A DNA stretch of 64,000 nt from Anaerozeibacter quisquiliarum (GCA_051162045.1 JBISDI010000012.1); one strand, 5' to 3'. Positions 26,304 through 34,824 are shown, counted from the stretch's first letter. Translations and numbers: made by a program. Notes: generated by a model not told the origin, from the letters alone.

Positions 26304-26579
26304 ATGGACGAAGTATTTGGCATCGCGGCGTTCCGGTCGCGCCAGCAGGTCATGATCTTTGAGGGCGCGCTGCGTCGGGCCGGGCTGCGCGCCGACATCA
26401 TATCCACGCCCCGCGACGTGGCGGTGGGCTGCGGCCTGTCGGTGCGCTTCAACATTGAGGACGCGGCGCAGGTTCAGCAGATATTCGCCCGCACCCGCCC
26501 CGGCAATTTGATCGGGCTCTACCAAGTGGATCGGAGAGGCGGCGGGAGACCCCGCCTGAGCGTGCTGGCGCGCTGTTAG
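26304..26579 (+). CDS. DUF3343 putative Se/S carrier protein
   Basis: This 91-residue protein matches the DUF3343 family: an early 'AAFRSRQQVMIFEGALRRAGL' segment, then the conserved STPRDVAVGCGLSVRF with a single key Cys at about 46. Family members are proposed sulfur or selenium carriers and co-occur with SelD and the EF2568-type desulfurase encoded divergently here. AGAGGAAGGGAAGG precedes the ATG. The stop codon is embedded in a palindrome that could terminate transcription. The biochemical role is inferred from context; no member is well studied as far as I know. Confidence 0.8.
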   Translation: MDEVFGIAAFRSRQQVMIFEGALRRAGLRADIISTPRDVAVGCGLSVRFNIEDAAQVQQIFARTRPGNLIGLYQVDRRGGGRPRLSVLARC

Positions 26580-26602
26580 CCGACCGTCGGCCGACGGTCG
26601 GC
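26579..26602. terminator. 24-bp perfect palindrome after the DUF3343 gene
   Basis: GCCGACCGTCGG and its exact complement abut without a loop, starting at the last base of the DUF3343 stop codon. A further copy of GCCGACGG follows. It can fold into a strong hairpin but has no T run. Confidence 0.5.
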
Positions 26603-26635
26603 CGACGGCTCCCAGCAAAAATAACACGCCGGGCG

Positions 26636-26664
26636 TTGGCAGAGGCGCGGGGCGCTGGTATAAT
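26636..26664 (+). promoter_or_regulatory. Sigma-A promoter of nth
   Basis: TTGGCA at 26636-26641, a 17-base spacer and TATAAT at 26659-26664, about 40 bases before the endonuclease start. Confidence 0.75.
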
Positions 26665-26705
26665 AAAACTTGGGCATTCTATACAAAAGTATGGGGGGTT
26701 GGGCG

Positions 26706-27341
26706 ATGGACGTTGGGTTTGTGCTGGACGTGCTGGAAGCGCTGTATCCCGAGGCGCGCGCCGAGCTTCATTTCTCCAATCCCTTCGAGACGCTGATCGC
26801 CACCATCTTGTCGGCGCAGTGCACCGACAAGCGCGTCAACATGGTGACCGGGCCGCTGTTTAGGGACTATCCGGATGCGCATGCCATGGCGAAGCTCTCG
26901 CCCGAGCAGCTTGAGCCGCTGATTAAGGCCTGCGGGCTGTACCGCACGAAGGCCAAGAACATCGCGGCCGCCTGCCGCGTGCTGGTCGAGGAATATGACG
27001 GACAGGTACCCGCGACGCGCGAGCAGCTGATGAAGCTGCCAGGTGTGGGTCAGAAGACGGCGGGCGTGGTGCTGCTGGCCGCGTTCGGCGACGACCAGAT
27101 CCCGGTTGACACCCACGTATTCCGCGTGGCCAACCGGATCGGGCTGGTCAGCGAATCCACCCCCGAAAAGACCGAACGGGCGCTCAAGGAAGTGCTCCCG
27201 CGCGCGCGCTGGTCGCACGCGCATCACCTGCTGATTTGGCACGGCCGCCGCTGCTGCGCGGCGCGTTCCCCAGCCTGCGAGCGCTGCCCGCTGACCGGCG
27301 TGTGCATGCACTATGCCGCGCTCGAGAACACTAACGAGTGA
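26706..27341 (+). CDS. nth: Endonuclease III (DNA glycosylase/AP lyase)
   Basis: The 211-residue base-excision repair enzyme removes oxidised pyrimidines. The helix-hairpin-helix LPGVGQKTAGVVLL contains the catalytic Lys, and the catalytic Asp is in VDTHVFRVANRIGL. The C-terminal [4Fe-4S] ligands follow the C-x6-C-x2-C-x5-C pattern (C in CCAARS to GVC). ATG 26706 is chosen because a G-rich site precedes it and the protein then starts at the family's usual place; in-frame ATGs lie at 26670 and 26691. It precedes obg by 24 bases, probably in one transcript. Confidence 0.95.
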   Translation: MDVGFVLDVLEALYPEARAELHFSNPFETLIATILSAQCTDKRVNMVTGPLFRDYPDAHAMAKLSPEQLEPLIKACGLYRTKAKNIAAACRVLVEEYDGQVPATREQLMKLPGVGQKTAGVVLLAAFGDDQIPVDTHVFRVANRIGLVSESTPEKTERALKEVLPRARWSHAHHLLIWHGRRCCAARSPACERCPLTGVCMHYAALENTNE

Positions 27342-27365
27342 TTGAATCAATGTAAGGAGACCCCT

Positions 27366-28631
27366 ATGGCGCTTTTTGTGGATGTGGTGAAGATCAGCTG
27401 CAAGGCGGGCGACGGCGGCGACGGCTGCGTGTCGTTCCACCGCGAGAAATACGTGCAGGCCGGCGGGCCGGACGGCGGCGACGGCGGGCGCGGCGGCGAC
27501 GTGCGCTTCGTCGCCAGCGAGCGCATGAATACGCTGATGGACTTCCGGTTTAGAGCCAAGTTCACGGCCGAACCCGGCGCGAACGGCGCAGCCGGGCGCT
27601 GCAAGGGCAGGTCGGGCGCGGACGTGGTGATCGAGGTGCCGGTGGGCACCGTGGTCAAGGACGAATTAAGCGGCAAGGTGCTGCTCGATATGCATGAGAA
27701 CGGCGAGGACCGCGTGCTGCTGCGCGGCGGCAACGGCGGCTGGGGCAACGCCCGCTTCGCCACCCCGACGCGCCAGGCGCCCGCCTTCGCCAAGCCCGGC
27801 GAGGTGACCGAGCCGCGCAGTCTGACACTCGAGCTCAAGTCGATCGCCGACGTGGGCCTGGTGGGCTTCCCGAACGTGGGCAAATCGACGATCCTGTCGA
27901 CGGTCACCGCGGCGCGGCCCAAGATCGCCAACTACCACTTTACGACGCTTAAGCCCAACCTCGGCATCGTCCGTCAGGATGAGGACAGCTTCGTCATGGC
28001 CGACATCCCCGGTCTGGTGGAGGGTGCGAGTCAGGGCGTGGGGCTGGGGCACGCGTTCCTGCGTCACATCGAGCGCACGCGCCTGCTCGTGCACGTGCTC
28101 GACATCGCGGGCAGCGAGGGCCGCGACCCGCTCGAGGACTTCGACGCCATCCAGCAGGAGCTTACACAATACGGCGACCTGGCCGAGCGGCCCATGCTGG
28201 TCGCCGCCAACAAGACCGACCTGCCGGACGCCGAAGGGCATCTTGCGCGCCTGCGCGAGAAGCTTGCCGGCACGGGCATCCCGGTGTTTGCCGTGTCGGC
28301 GGCCACGCGTCAGGGCTTCGCGCCGCTGCTGCGCGCCATCGTCGAGCGACTCAAGGCGCTCCCGCCCGCCGAGCCGTTCTACGAGGAGGAACTGCTCGAG
28401 GAACTGCCCGAGACGCCGTTCACCGTAGAAAAGGACGGCGACATCTACCGCCTGTCCGGCGCGTCGATCGACTACCTGGTCGCCTCGGTCAACTTTGGAG
28501 ACGAGCAGTCGCTCAACTACTTCCACCGCTGCCTCAGGCGCTGGGGCGTGATCGACGCGCTGCGCGAGGCCGGCGCGGGCGAGGGCAGCACCGTGGCGAT
28601 CGGCGAAATGGAATTTGATTTCGTAGATTGA
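27366..28631 (+). CDS. obg: Obg/CgtA GTPase
   Basis: The 421-residue GTPase shows the three Obg parts: the glycine-rich Obg fold (1-158, CKAGDGGDGCVSFHREK), the G domain with P-loop GFPNVGKS at 167-174, DIPGLVEGA and NKTD, and the C-terminal OCT domain from about 340. It works in 50S ribosome maturation and stress control. AAGGAG lies 6 bases before ATG 27366. It sits between nth and yhbY, itself a ribosome assembly factor; obg next to yhbY is a common order. Confidence 0.96.
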   Translation: MALFVDVVKISCKAGDGGDGCVSFHREKYVQAGGPDGGDGGRGGDVRFVASERMNTLMDFRFRAKFTAEPGANGAAGRCKGRSGADVVIEVPVGTVVKDELSGKVLLDMHENGEDRVLLRGGNGGWGNARFATPTRQAPAFAKPGEVTEPRSLTLELKSIADVGLVGFPNVGKSTILSTVTAARPKIANYHFTTLKPNLGIVRQDEDSFVMADIPGLVEGASQGVGLGHAFLRHIERTRLLVHVLDIAGSEGRDPLEDFDAIQQELTQYGDLAERPMLVAANKTDLPDAEGHLARLREKLAGTGIPVFAVSAATRQGFAPLLRAIVERLKALPPAEPFYEEELLEELPETPFTVEKDGDIYRLSGASIDYLVASVNFGDEQSLNYFHRCLRRWGVIDALREAGAGEGSTVAIGEMEFDFVD

Positions 28632-28632
28632 G

Positions 28633-28666
28633 TCACGCGCATCTGACTGCGGTCATATGCGCGTGA
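28633..28666 (+). terminator. Hairpin after obg
   Basis: TCACGCGCAT and ATGCGCGTGA form a 10-bp stem immediately after the obg stop, with a small inner GAC/GTC hairpin in the loop. No T run follows. Confidence 0.5.
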
Positions 28667-28681
28667 GTTGGGGAACGGGAA

Positions 28682-28962
28682 CCGGATTGCTGAAAATCCT
28701 GCAGGATTTTCCGGGTGCAATCCGGCTGGCAGAATTGATTCCGAGTCGGGGCGCACCCGACCGCGCCCGGTGGGCGAGGAAGGGAGGGCGCCAGCCCAAT
28801 GAGCAAGCGAGCATCCACGCCGAATGGCGTGGGGCGACCATTGCGAATTGAGTGAGGGCAAGCGCGCCCTTTGTCGGAATCCACAGGCACTGGCAGAGCC
28901 AGCACCTATGATTGAACATGGAGGGCCGCGGCCCTCCAAACCTCCCGGGGGAGTACCCCGGC
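28682..28962. repeat. Hairpin array in the obg-yhbY gap
   Basis: This 350-base gap holds no convincing gene but a chain of palindromes. They are CCGGATTGC/GCAATCCGG (28682-28725) enclosing a 20-base perfect palindrome at 28692-28711; GTCGGG/CCCGAC at 28745-28761; CCACGCC/GGCGTGG at 28815-28832; an 18-base palindrome at 28920-28937; and CCGGGG/CCCCGG at 28945-28961. It shares the 15-mer CCGACCGCGCCCGGT (28757-28771) with the gap at 24908. It could be a REP-like module or a structured leader of yhbY. Confidence 0.55.
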
Positions 28963-28982
28963 GAATTGATGGAGGCATACAT

Positions 28983-29279
28983 ATGACCACCAAGCAACGC
29001 GCGGCGCTGCGCGCCATGGCCAACCCCATCGACACCGTGCTCTACATCGGCAAGGACGGCATCACCGACAACCTCGCAAAGCAGGCGTGGGACGCGCTCG
29101 AGGCGCGCGAGCTTATCAAGGTCTCCGTTCAGCGCGGCGCGCCCATGGACGCCCGCGAAGCCTGCGCCGCCCTGTGCGAGCGCGTACACGCCGAGCCCGT
29201 CCAGGTCATCGGCGCGCGCTTCGTGATCTACAGAAAGGCGCGGAAGGATTCAAAGATCGACTTGGAGAAACTGGAGTAG
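28983..29279 (+). CDS. yhbY: YhbY-family (CRM domain) RNA-binding protein
   Basis: This 98-residue single CRM domain protein has the GKDG loop at about 21-24 (LYIGKDGITDNL) that marks the fold, and a C-terminal VIGARFVIYRKAR strand. YhbY binds 23S rRNA precursors and assists 50S assembly; Obg upstream acts in the same process. GGAGG lies about 8 bases before the ATG. The long structured gap from obg suggests separate control. A strong terminator follows 53 bases downstream. Confidence 0.93.
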   Translation: MTTKQRAALRAMANPIDTVLYIGKDGITDNLAKQAWDALEARELIKVSVQRGAPMDAREACAALCERVHAEPVQVIGARFVIYRKARKDSKIDLEKLE

Positions 29280-29309
29280 CGGCGGATAATGCCCGCAGCG
29301 GCAGGCCCG

Positions 29310-29445
29310 GCCCATTCCCCTCATGGCAGAAGAAAAGCCGGAGCGTATGACCTGAGAAAACGGTCACATGGCTCCGGATTTTGCGGTACGAGTAACGGGT
29401 TCACCACCCCGCCTGCGGGCACCCCGCCAAGGAGGGGAATGGGGG
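29310..29445. repeat. Element with 12-bp inverted ends flanking the yhbY terminator
   Basis: CCCATTCCCCTC near 29310 and GAGGGGAATGGG near 29433 are inverted copies about 110 bases apart. The right part (CACCCCGCCTGCGGGCACCC, then CGCCAAGGAGGGGAATGGGG) resembles short GC-rich dispersed repeats I recall from gut Clostridia genomes. No transposase is present. Copy number cannot be judged from one window. Confidence 0.4.
29332..29381 (+). terminator. Intrinsic terminator after yhbY
   Basis: CCGGAGC/GCTCCGG with an inner GACC/GGTC pairing forms the stem. It is flanked by AAAA on the left and a TTTT run on the right, so it may also work on the opposite strand. Confidence 0.75.
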
Positions 29446-29465
29446 GCACCCTTTACGCGCAGTCC

Positions 29466-30953
29466 TTACTTGTGATATAGCTTCTGCGTCTGATACTTCG
29501 GCTCGCAGGTCAAATTGATCTTGAGGTTGCGCAGCACGCGCTCGTCGACCGACGACAGGATCACCGAGGCGTGGGCCTCGCAGCCCTTGAGACCGTCCAT
29601 CGCGCGCATCGCGCGTTCGGCGGTCTCGTCGTTGACCGCGCAGATCGACAGCGCGATCAGGATTTCGTCGGTGTGCAGCCGGGGGTTATGGTTGCCCAGG
29701 TGGTTGACCTTGAGGTCCTGGATCGGTTCGATCACCTCGGGGGAGATCAGGTGCAATCCATCCTCAATCCCGGCCAGGTACTTGAGCGCGTCGAGCAGCG
29801 CGGCCGAGGTCGAGCCCATGAGCAGCGAGGTCTTGCCGGTCAAAATGGTGCCGTCGGGCAGTTCAATCGCGGTCGCGGGCTCGCCGCCTAACGCCCGTTC
29901 CTTTTCGAGCGCCGCGGCGACCACCGGCCGGTCGTTTTCGCTCAGGCCCGCCTGGTGCATAATCAGCCTTAATTTGTCGACCACCTCGGCGGGGCCGTTG
30001 CCCTGGCGGCGCGCGCACTGCGCGGCGTAGTAGCGCCGGATGATCTCCTGGTTGGCGGCGTCTGACACCGCCTCGTCGTCCACGATGCAGTAGCCCACCA
30101 TGTTGACGCCCATGTCGGTGGGCGATTTGTAGGGCGATTCGCCCCAGATGCGCGTGAACATCGCGTTGACCACCGGGAAGATCTCGACGTCGCGGTTATA
30201 GTTGACCGTCTTGATGCCGTAGGCCTCCAGGTGGAACGGGTCGAGCATGTTGACGTCGCTGAGGTCGGCGGTGGCCGCCTCGTAGGCGATGTTGACCGGA
30301 TGGCGCAGTTTGAGATTCCAGATCGGGAAGGTTTCAAACTTGGCATAACCCGCCTGCACGCCGCGCTTGTGCTCGTGGTAGAGCTGACTTAAGCAGGTGG
30401 CCATCTTGCCACTGCCGGGGCCGGGCGCGGTCACCACCACCAGCGAGCGGCTGGTTTCGATGTACTCGTTGCGGCCATAGCCCTCGTCCGACACGATGCG
30501 CTCGATGTCGGAGGGATAGCCTGCGATCGAATAGTGGCGGTACACCTTGACGCCCAGCGCTTCCAGCCGATGCTGGAATTGCTCGGCCGACGGCTGGCCG
30601 GCGTAGCGGGTCATCACCACGCTGCCCACATACAGGTCCTCGTCGCGGAACGCGTCGATCAGGCGCAGCACGTCCAGGTCGTAGGTGATGCCGAGGTCGC
30701 CGCGCACCTTGTTCTTCTCGATATCGGCCGCGTTGATTACGATCACGATCTCGGCCTGATCGCTGAGCTGCTTCAACATGTTCACCTTGCTGTCGGGCTC
30801 GAAGCCGGGCAGCACGCGCGAGGCATGGTGGTCGTCGAACAGCTTGCCGCCGAATTCCAGGTACAGCTTGCCCCCGAATTGGTCGATGCGCTCGCGAATG
30901 CGCGCGGACTGCATTTCGAGGTATTTCGCGTTGTCAAATCCTATTCTGTTCAT
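29466..30953 (-). CDS. DUF1846 (UPF0371) family protein
   Basis: The 495-residue protein is a full-length member of the DUF1846 family: GFDNAKYLEMQSARIRERI at the N terminus, FGGKLYLEFGGKLFDDHHASRVLPGF, and a P-loop-like GPGSGKMATCLSQLYHEH near 155. Structures exist for the family, but its function is not established as far as I know; the glycine-rich GPGSGK segment suggests nucleotide binding. Two ATGs follow AAGGAG; the second (30953) has the better 7-base spacing and fits the usual MNRIGFD start. The AAA+ gene lies 20 bases upstream in the same operon. Confidence 0.88.
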   Translation of the reverse strand: MNRIGFDNAKYLEMQSARIRERIDQFGGKLYLEFGGKLFDDHHASRVLPGFEPDSKVNMLKQLSDQAEIVIVINAADIEKNKVRGDLGITYDLDVLRLIDAFRDEDLYVGSVVMTRYAGQPSAEQFQHRLEALGVKVYRHYSIAGYPSDIERIVSDEGYGRNEYIETSRSLVVVTAPGPGSGKMATCLSQLYHEHKRGVQAGYAKFETFPIWNLKLRHPVNIAYEAATADLSDVNMLDPFHLEAYGIKTVNYNRDVEIFPVVNAMFTRIWGESPYKSPTDMGVNMVGYCIVDDEAVSDAANQEIIRRYYAAQCARRQGNGPAEVVDKLRLIMHQAGLSENDRPVVAAALEKERALGGEPATAIELPDGTILTGKTSLLMGSTSAALLDALKYLAGIEDGLHLISPEVIEPIQDLKVNHLGNHNPRLHTDEILIALSICAVNDETAERAMRAMDGLKGCEAHASVILSSVDERVLRNLKINLTCEPKYQTQKLYHK

Positions 30954-30973
30954 CATTTGACTCCTTGGTAATC

Positions 30974-32110
30974 TCAAGACTTTTTATCGAGCGCGTCCAA
31001 CTGCGCCTTGAGCGCCTGCATGCCCTCAGACATGTCGTCCTCCGGGTTCGGCGCGTCCGCGTCGCGCGCGGCCCGAACGTCATCTGCTGTGAGCGCCATC
31101 AGCTGTTCACGGTCGACCGAAGAAAGCGCCGATAACCGGTTGGCCTGGTTGACCAGCACCTTTTCAAAGAGATTCCGCACGCCGCGCGCGTTGCCGAAAT
31201 TTCCCGAGTCGGCGCTTTCGGCTTCGATGTATGCGCGCACCGCCGCCTTGGCCTCGTCGTCCAGCGTGTAGCAGCCCTTTTTGCATTGCATCTCAAAGAT
31301 TTGCGCCATCTCATCCACGGTGTAGTCCTCAAAGTGGATGAAGCGGTTGAAGCGCGAGGTGAGCCCGGGGTTGGAGCGGATGAAGCCCTGCATCAGCTCG
31401 TCGTAGCCGGCTGCGATCACGATCAACTCATCGCGGTGGTCCTCCATCGCCTTGAGCAGCGTGTCCACCGCCTCCTGGCCGAAGTCGTTCTCGCCGCGGC
31501 GCTGCGTCAGCGCGTAGGCCTCGTCGATGAACAGCACGCCGTTCATCGCCTTGTCCACCACCTCGCCGGTCTTGATCGCGGTCTGGCCGACGTAACCCGC
31601 CACCAGCCCCGACCGGTCAACCTCAACGAGCTGCCCCTTTTCAAGGAAGCCGAGGCTGCGGTACACGCGCGCCATCAGCCGCGCAATCATCGTCTTGCCG
31701 GTACCCGGATTGCCCGAGAACACCATGTGCAGCGACATATCCACCGTGGGCAGCTCGTGGGCCTTGCGCAGCTTGTACACCGACATCAAATTAATCAGGT
31801 CGCTGACCTCGCGCTTGACGCGGGCCAGGCCGATGTAGCCGTCGAGCTCTTGCTTGAGATCCTCAATGTCCTCGGGCGGGGGCGCAGTCTTTTCGCCCGC
31901 GTCCGCCGTGCCGGCGGCTGCCTGTTGCGGCGCCGATCCCGGGCCCGGCCCATCGGACACATCGCGCGCGCCGCCCGAAGGCGGCGCGGCATCATCAACC
32001 GGCGACCGGGGCGCGCCCCAAAAATCGTCCCCCACGCGCCGCAAATTGCGCTCGGTCATCTGCCGGATCACGTCGAGCTGCTGAAAGATGATCGCATCCT
32101 TGGCGTCCAT
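30974..32110 (-). CDS. CbbX/SpoVK-type AAA+ ATPase
   Basis: The 378-residue protein has a low-complexity N-terminal third (about 1-115, acidic and Ala/Pro-rich), then a CbbX/SpoVK AAA+ module: GLARVKREVSDL, Walker A SGNPGTGKT, pore-loop region VAGYVGQTA, Walker B GVLFIDEAYAL, sensor 1 IVIAAGYDELM and arginine fingers NPGLTSRFNRFI. Relatives remodel Rubisco (CbbX), act in sporulation (SpoVK) or type VII secretion (EccA). No such partner is nearby. ATG 32110 is chosen because GGAGGG is 6 bases upstream; an ATG two codons earlier would overlap the site. It is co-transcribed with the DUF1846 gene. Confidence 0.88.
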   Translation of the reverse strand: MDAKDAIIFQQLDVIRQMTERNLRRVGDDFWGAPRSPVDDAAPPSGGARDVSDGPGPGSAPQQAAAGTADAGEKTAPPPEDIEDLKQELDGYIGLARVKREVSDLINLMSVYKLRKAHELPTVDMSLHMVFSGNPGTGKTMIARLMARVYRSLGFLEKGQLVEVDRSGLVAGYVGQTAIKTGEVVDKAMNGVLFIDEAYALTQRRGENDFGQEAVDTLLKAMEDHRDELIVIAAGYDELMQGFIRSNPGLTSRFNRFIHFEDYTVDEMAQIFEMQCKKGCYTLDDEAKAAVRAYIEAESADSGNFGNARGVRNLFEKVLVNQANRLSALSSVDREQLMALTADDVRAARDADAPNPEDDMSEGMQALKAQLDALDKKS

Positions 32111-32134
32111 CGACATCCCTCCCCACAATGAGAT

Positions 32135-32163
32135 ATTATCCCACCCGCGGGCGAGGCTGTCAA
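32135..32163 (-). promoter_or_regulatory. Consensus sigma-A promoter of the AAA+/DUF1846 operon
   Basis: On the minus strand a perfect -35 TTGACA (32158-32163), a 17-base spacer and GATAAT (32135-32140). The -35 overlaps the stop codon of the inositol phosphatase gene upstream. Confidence 0.8.
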
Positions 32164-32953
32164 GCGGGAAGCGCGCATATCCGCTCCGTAAAACCCAGCA
32201 TCTCCTCATGCACCAGCCCATTCGAGGCCAGGCATGAACTGGGCAGGCCGAGGGGGAGCGGATCGCCCTGGCAATCGGTCATCTTGCCGCGGCTTCTTCG
32301 AGCAGCACCTTGGCGGCGGCGTAGTCCCAGGGCATAAGGATGCGCTCGTAGAAGCAATCGGCGATGCCCATCGCGACCGAGGCGATGTCGAGCGCGGCCG
32401 AGCCGCCGCGGCGGATGTCCTGACAGCGCTGAAATATGTCGGCCATGACGGCGAAGTCGGAGCGCGCGTACTGCTTGTGGTAGGGCGTGGTGCCCACCGA
32501 GACCAGGCTGCCGGAGAGCGACCGGATCTGCGAAACGCGGATCGGCCGGTTGTTCAGAAACGCACCCTTGCCGCGCTCGGCGGTGAACAGCTGGTCGGTA
32601 AAGGGGCTGTATATGATGCCCAGCGCGATCTCGCGGCGGACCATCAGCGCCAGCGCCACGGCGCATTGCGGGTGATGATGGATCAGGTTGGTGGTGCCGT
32701 CGATGGGGTCGAGGATCCAGGTGGGGCGATCGAGGTCGAGCGACAGGTGCTGCCCTTCCTCGCCCATGAACTGACAATCGGGGTACAGCTTTGTCAGCGC
32801 GCCCGAGATGTGCTTTTGCACCTCGAGGTCGACCATCGTCACATAGTCAAACGCGCCCTTCTCCTCGCGCTGAGTCACGTTTCGCTCATCCATCACGATC
32901 GCCTTGACCGAGCGCACCAGCTCGGTGAGCGTCCGCATGTCCGCCGTAAACAT
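32160..32953 (-). pseudogene. Inositol monophosphatase family gene with a 1-base frameshift
   Basis: The first 221 codons encode an IMPase/SuhB-family phosphatase: GEE at 64-66, DPIDGT at 82-87 and PWDYAAAKVLLEEA, all metal and phosphate site motifs. Near 32286 the frame breaks: reading GAAGCCGCGGCAAG instead of GAAGCC-GGC-GGC-AAG leads to a TGA at 32279. In the shifted frame the normal C terminus continues (GKMTDCQGDPLPLG and HEEMLGF) to a stop at 32160, giving about 264 residues in all, the family's usual length. A single G deletion explains it. Either the gene is freshly broken or the base call is wrong. GGAGG precedes the ATG. Confidence 0.85.
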
Positions 32954-33013
32954 CGGTCAATCCTCCGCTCAGACATAAATTGCCGCTTTCGGGATCACAT
33001 TATCACATCATTG

Positions 33014-33043
33014 TTGCGTTCACTAGCGCGCAAATGGTATAAT
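33014..33043 (+). promoter_or_regulatory. Sigma-A promoter of the FGGY kinase gene
   Basis: TTGCGT at 33014-33019, an 18-base spacer and TATAAT at 33038-33043, some 53 bases before the start. Confidence 0.65.
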
Positions 33044-33096
33044 TGGACGGAGAGCGGGCGCCGCGCGCGGCGCTTCAAAGCATAGGGGGAGAGCAT

Positions 33097-34692
33097 ATGG
33101 ACGATATCAAGCGGATCATCGAATCGGGTCAGACGGCGCTCGGCATCGAACTGGGCTCGACGCGCATCAAGGCGGTGTTGGTGGACGGCGCGGGCGCGAC
33201 GCTCGCCTCGGGCGGGCATGCGTGGGAGAACAAGCTGGAAGGCGGCATCTGGACCTACAGCCTGGAGGACGTATGGGCGGGGCTTGCGGACTGCTTCGCC
33301 GACCTGCAAAGGGATGTCGCGGCGCGCTGCGGCGCGCAGTTGACCGCGGTCGGCGCGATCGGCGTGAGCGCGATGATGCACGGCTACCTGGCGTTTGACC
33401 AAGAGGGGCGGCTGCTCACGCCGTTCCGCACATGGCGCAACACGATGACGCTTGAGGCCGCGGAGGAGCTGACCGCGCTGCTGGGTTTCAACATCCCGCA
33501 GCGCTGGAGCGCGGCGCATTTGTACCAGGCCGTGCTCAACGGCGAGGACCACGTAGACAAGGTGGCGTTCTTCACCACGCTGGCCGGCTATGTGCACTGG
33601 CGGCTGACCGGCCGCAGGGTGCTGGGCGTGGGCGACGCCTCGGGCATGTTCCCGATCGACAGCGTAACCGGGGATTACGACGCGGGCATGATTCAAAAGT
33701 TCGACGAGAAGATCGCGGCACGCGGCCTTCATTGGAAGCTGGGTGGCATCCTGCCGCAGGTGCTCAGCGCCGGGGACGCCGCCGGCACGCTGACGAAGGA
33801 AGGCGCGCTGCTGCTCGACCCGACGGGGACGCTTCAGGCGGGCATCCCGATGTGCCCGCCCGAGGGCGACGCGGGCACCGGCATGGTGGCCACGAACAGC
33901 GTGGCCCCGCGCACCGGCAACATCTCGGCGGGCACCTCGGTCTTCGCGATGATCGTGCTGGAGAAGGCGCTCTCGCGCGTGTACCCCGAGATCGACATGG
34001 TGACCACCCCGAGCGGCGCGCCGGTCGCGATGGTGCACTGCAACAATTGCACGAGCGATCTGAACGCCTGGGTCAACCTGTTCGGCGAATTCGCGCAGAC
34101 GTTTGGGATGAAGCTCGACATGAACAGCCTGTTCGGCACGCTCTACCGCAAGGCGCTCGAGGGAGAGCCGGACGGCGGCGGTCTGCTGGCGTATAACTAC
34201 CTGTCGGGCGAGCATCAGACGGGCATGGAGGAGGGGCGTCCGCTGTTTGCGCGGATGCCGGACGCGCGGTTTAACCTGTCCAACTTCATGCGCACGCATT
34301 TGTATGCCGCGCTGGCCACGCTGCGGTTGGGCATGGACATCCTGCTGATCCGTGAAAAGGTGTCGATCGATAGGATCTACGGCCACGGCGGGCTGTTCAA
34401 GACGCCGGGCGTGGGCCAGCAAATCATGGCCGACTCAATCCGTACGCCGGTGTCGGTGATGGAGACCGCGGGCGAGGGCGGCGCGTGGGGCATCGCGCTG
34501 CTGGCGGCGTATATGAAGGATAAGGCGCAGGGACAGCCGCTCGAGGCATACCTCAATGAGCGCATCTTCGCGGATAAGGTCGGCGAAACGCTGCCGCCGG
34601 ACGAGGCCGGCGCGGCCGGATTCGACGCCTACATCGCGCGCTATGCGGCGGGCCTTTTGATCGAGCGCGCCGCCGTAGACACGATGAAGTAG
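33097..34692 (+). CDS. FGGY-family carbohydrate kinase
   Basis: The 531-residue kinase has the N-terminal ATPase phosphate-1 motif LGIELGSTRIKAVLVD at about 15-30 and the C-terminal FGGY-type signature (YGHGGLFKTPGVGQQIMADS, then ETAGEGGAWGIALLAAY). The sugar domain TWRNTM and SAMMHGYL motifs suggest a xylulose- or ribulose-kinase-like member, but the sugar is not determined. It stands alone with its own promoter, without isomerase, transporter or regulator. GGGGGAGAG precedes the ATG. A run of palindromes, including a 52-bp one, separates it from the convergent receptor gene. Confidence 0.88.
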   Translation: MDDIKRIIESGQTALGIELGSTRIKAVLVDGAGATLASGGHAWENKLEGGIWTYSLEDVWAGLADCFADLQRDVAARCGAQLTAVGAIGVSAMMHGYLAFDQEGRLLTPFRTWRNTMTLEAAEELTALLGFNIPQRWSAAHLYQAVLNGEDHVDKVAFFTTLAGYVHWRLTGRRVLGVGDASGMFPIDSVTGDYDAGMIQKFDEKIAARGLHWKLGGILPQVLSAGDAAGTLTKEGALLLDPTGTLQAGIPMCPPEGDAGTGMVATNSVAPRTGNISAGTSVFAMIVLEKALSRVYPEIDMVTTPSGAPVAMVHCNNCTSDLNAWVNLFGEFAQTFGMKLDMNSLFGTLYRKALEGEPDGGGLLAYNYLSGEHQTGMEEGRPLFARMPDARFNLSNFMRTHLYAALATLRLGMDILLIREKVSIDRIYGHGGLFKTPGVGQQIMADSIRTPVSVMETAGEGGAWGIALLAAYMKDKAQGQPLEAYLNERIFADKVGETLPPDEAGAAGFDAYIARYAAGLLIERAAVDTMK

Positions 34693-34736
34693 GGAAAAAC
34701 CCGCGTGGACGCTTACCTGGCGGGCACTTTGGCGGG

Positions 34737-34824
34737 GTTGGGGGCGGAACCCCAACGTCTCCCGCGCCGCCGTATCCGGCGCCGAGGTGCGAACCGGAGC
34801 GCCGGTTCGAAGCGGCGGCGGCGC
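34737..34824. repeat. Nested hairpins after the FGGY kinase gene
   Basis: GTTGGGG/CCCCAAC forms one hairpin at 34737-34756. Next, GCGCCGCCG (34764) pairs with CGGCGGCGC (34816) and encloses the stem CGAACCGG/CCGGTTCG at 34790-34809. The 225-base gap holds no gene. Confidence 0.6.

Noticed and set aside
28633..28905. Protein-like minus-strand frames in the obg-yhbY gap
   Set aside because: Composition (Pro, Arg, Ser, Cys) and the palindromes explain them; no ribosome site, motif or codon bias supports translation.
29310..29445. Inverted ends as a transposon insertion
   Set aside because: No transposase and no clear target duplication; at most a short repeat element around the yhbY terminator.
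32270..32290. In-frame TGA of the inositol phosphatase gene read as selenocysteine, given selD in the window
   Set aside because: The family sequence continues in another frame after a one-base deletion, not in the same frame past the TGA, and no Sec insertion hairpin was apparent.
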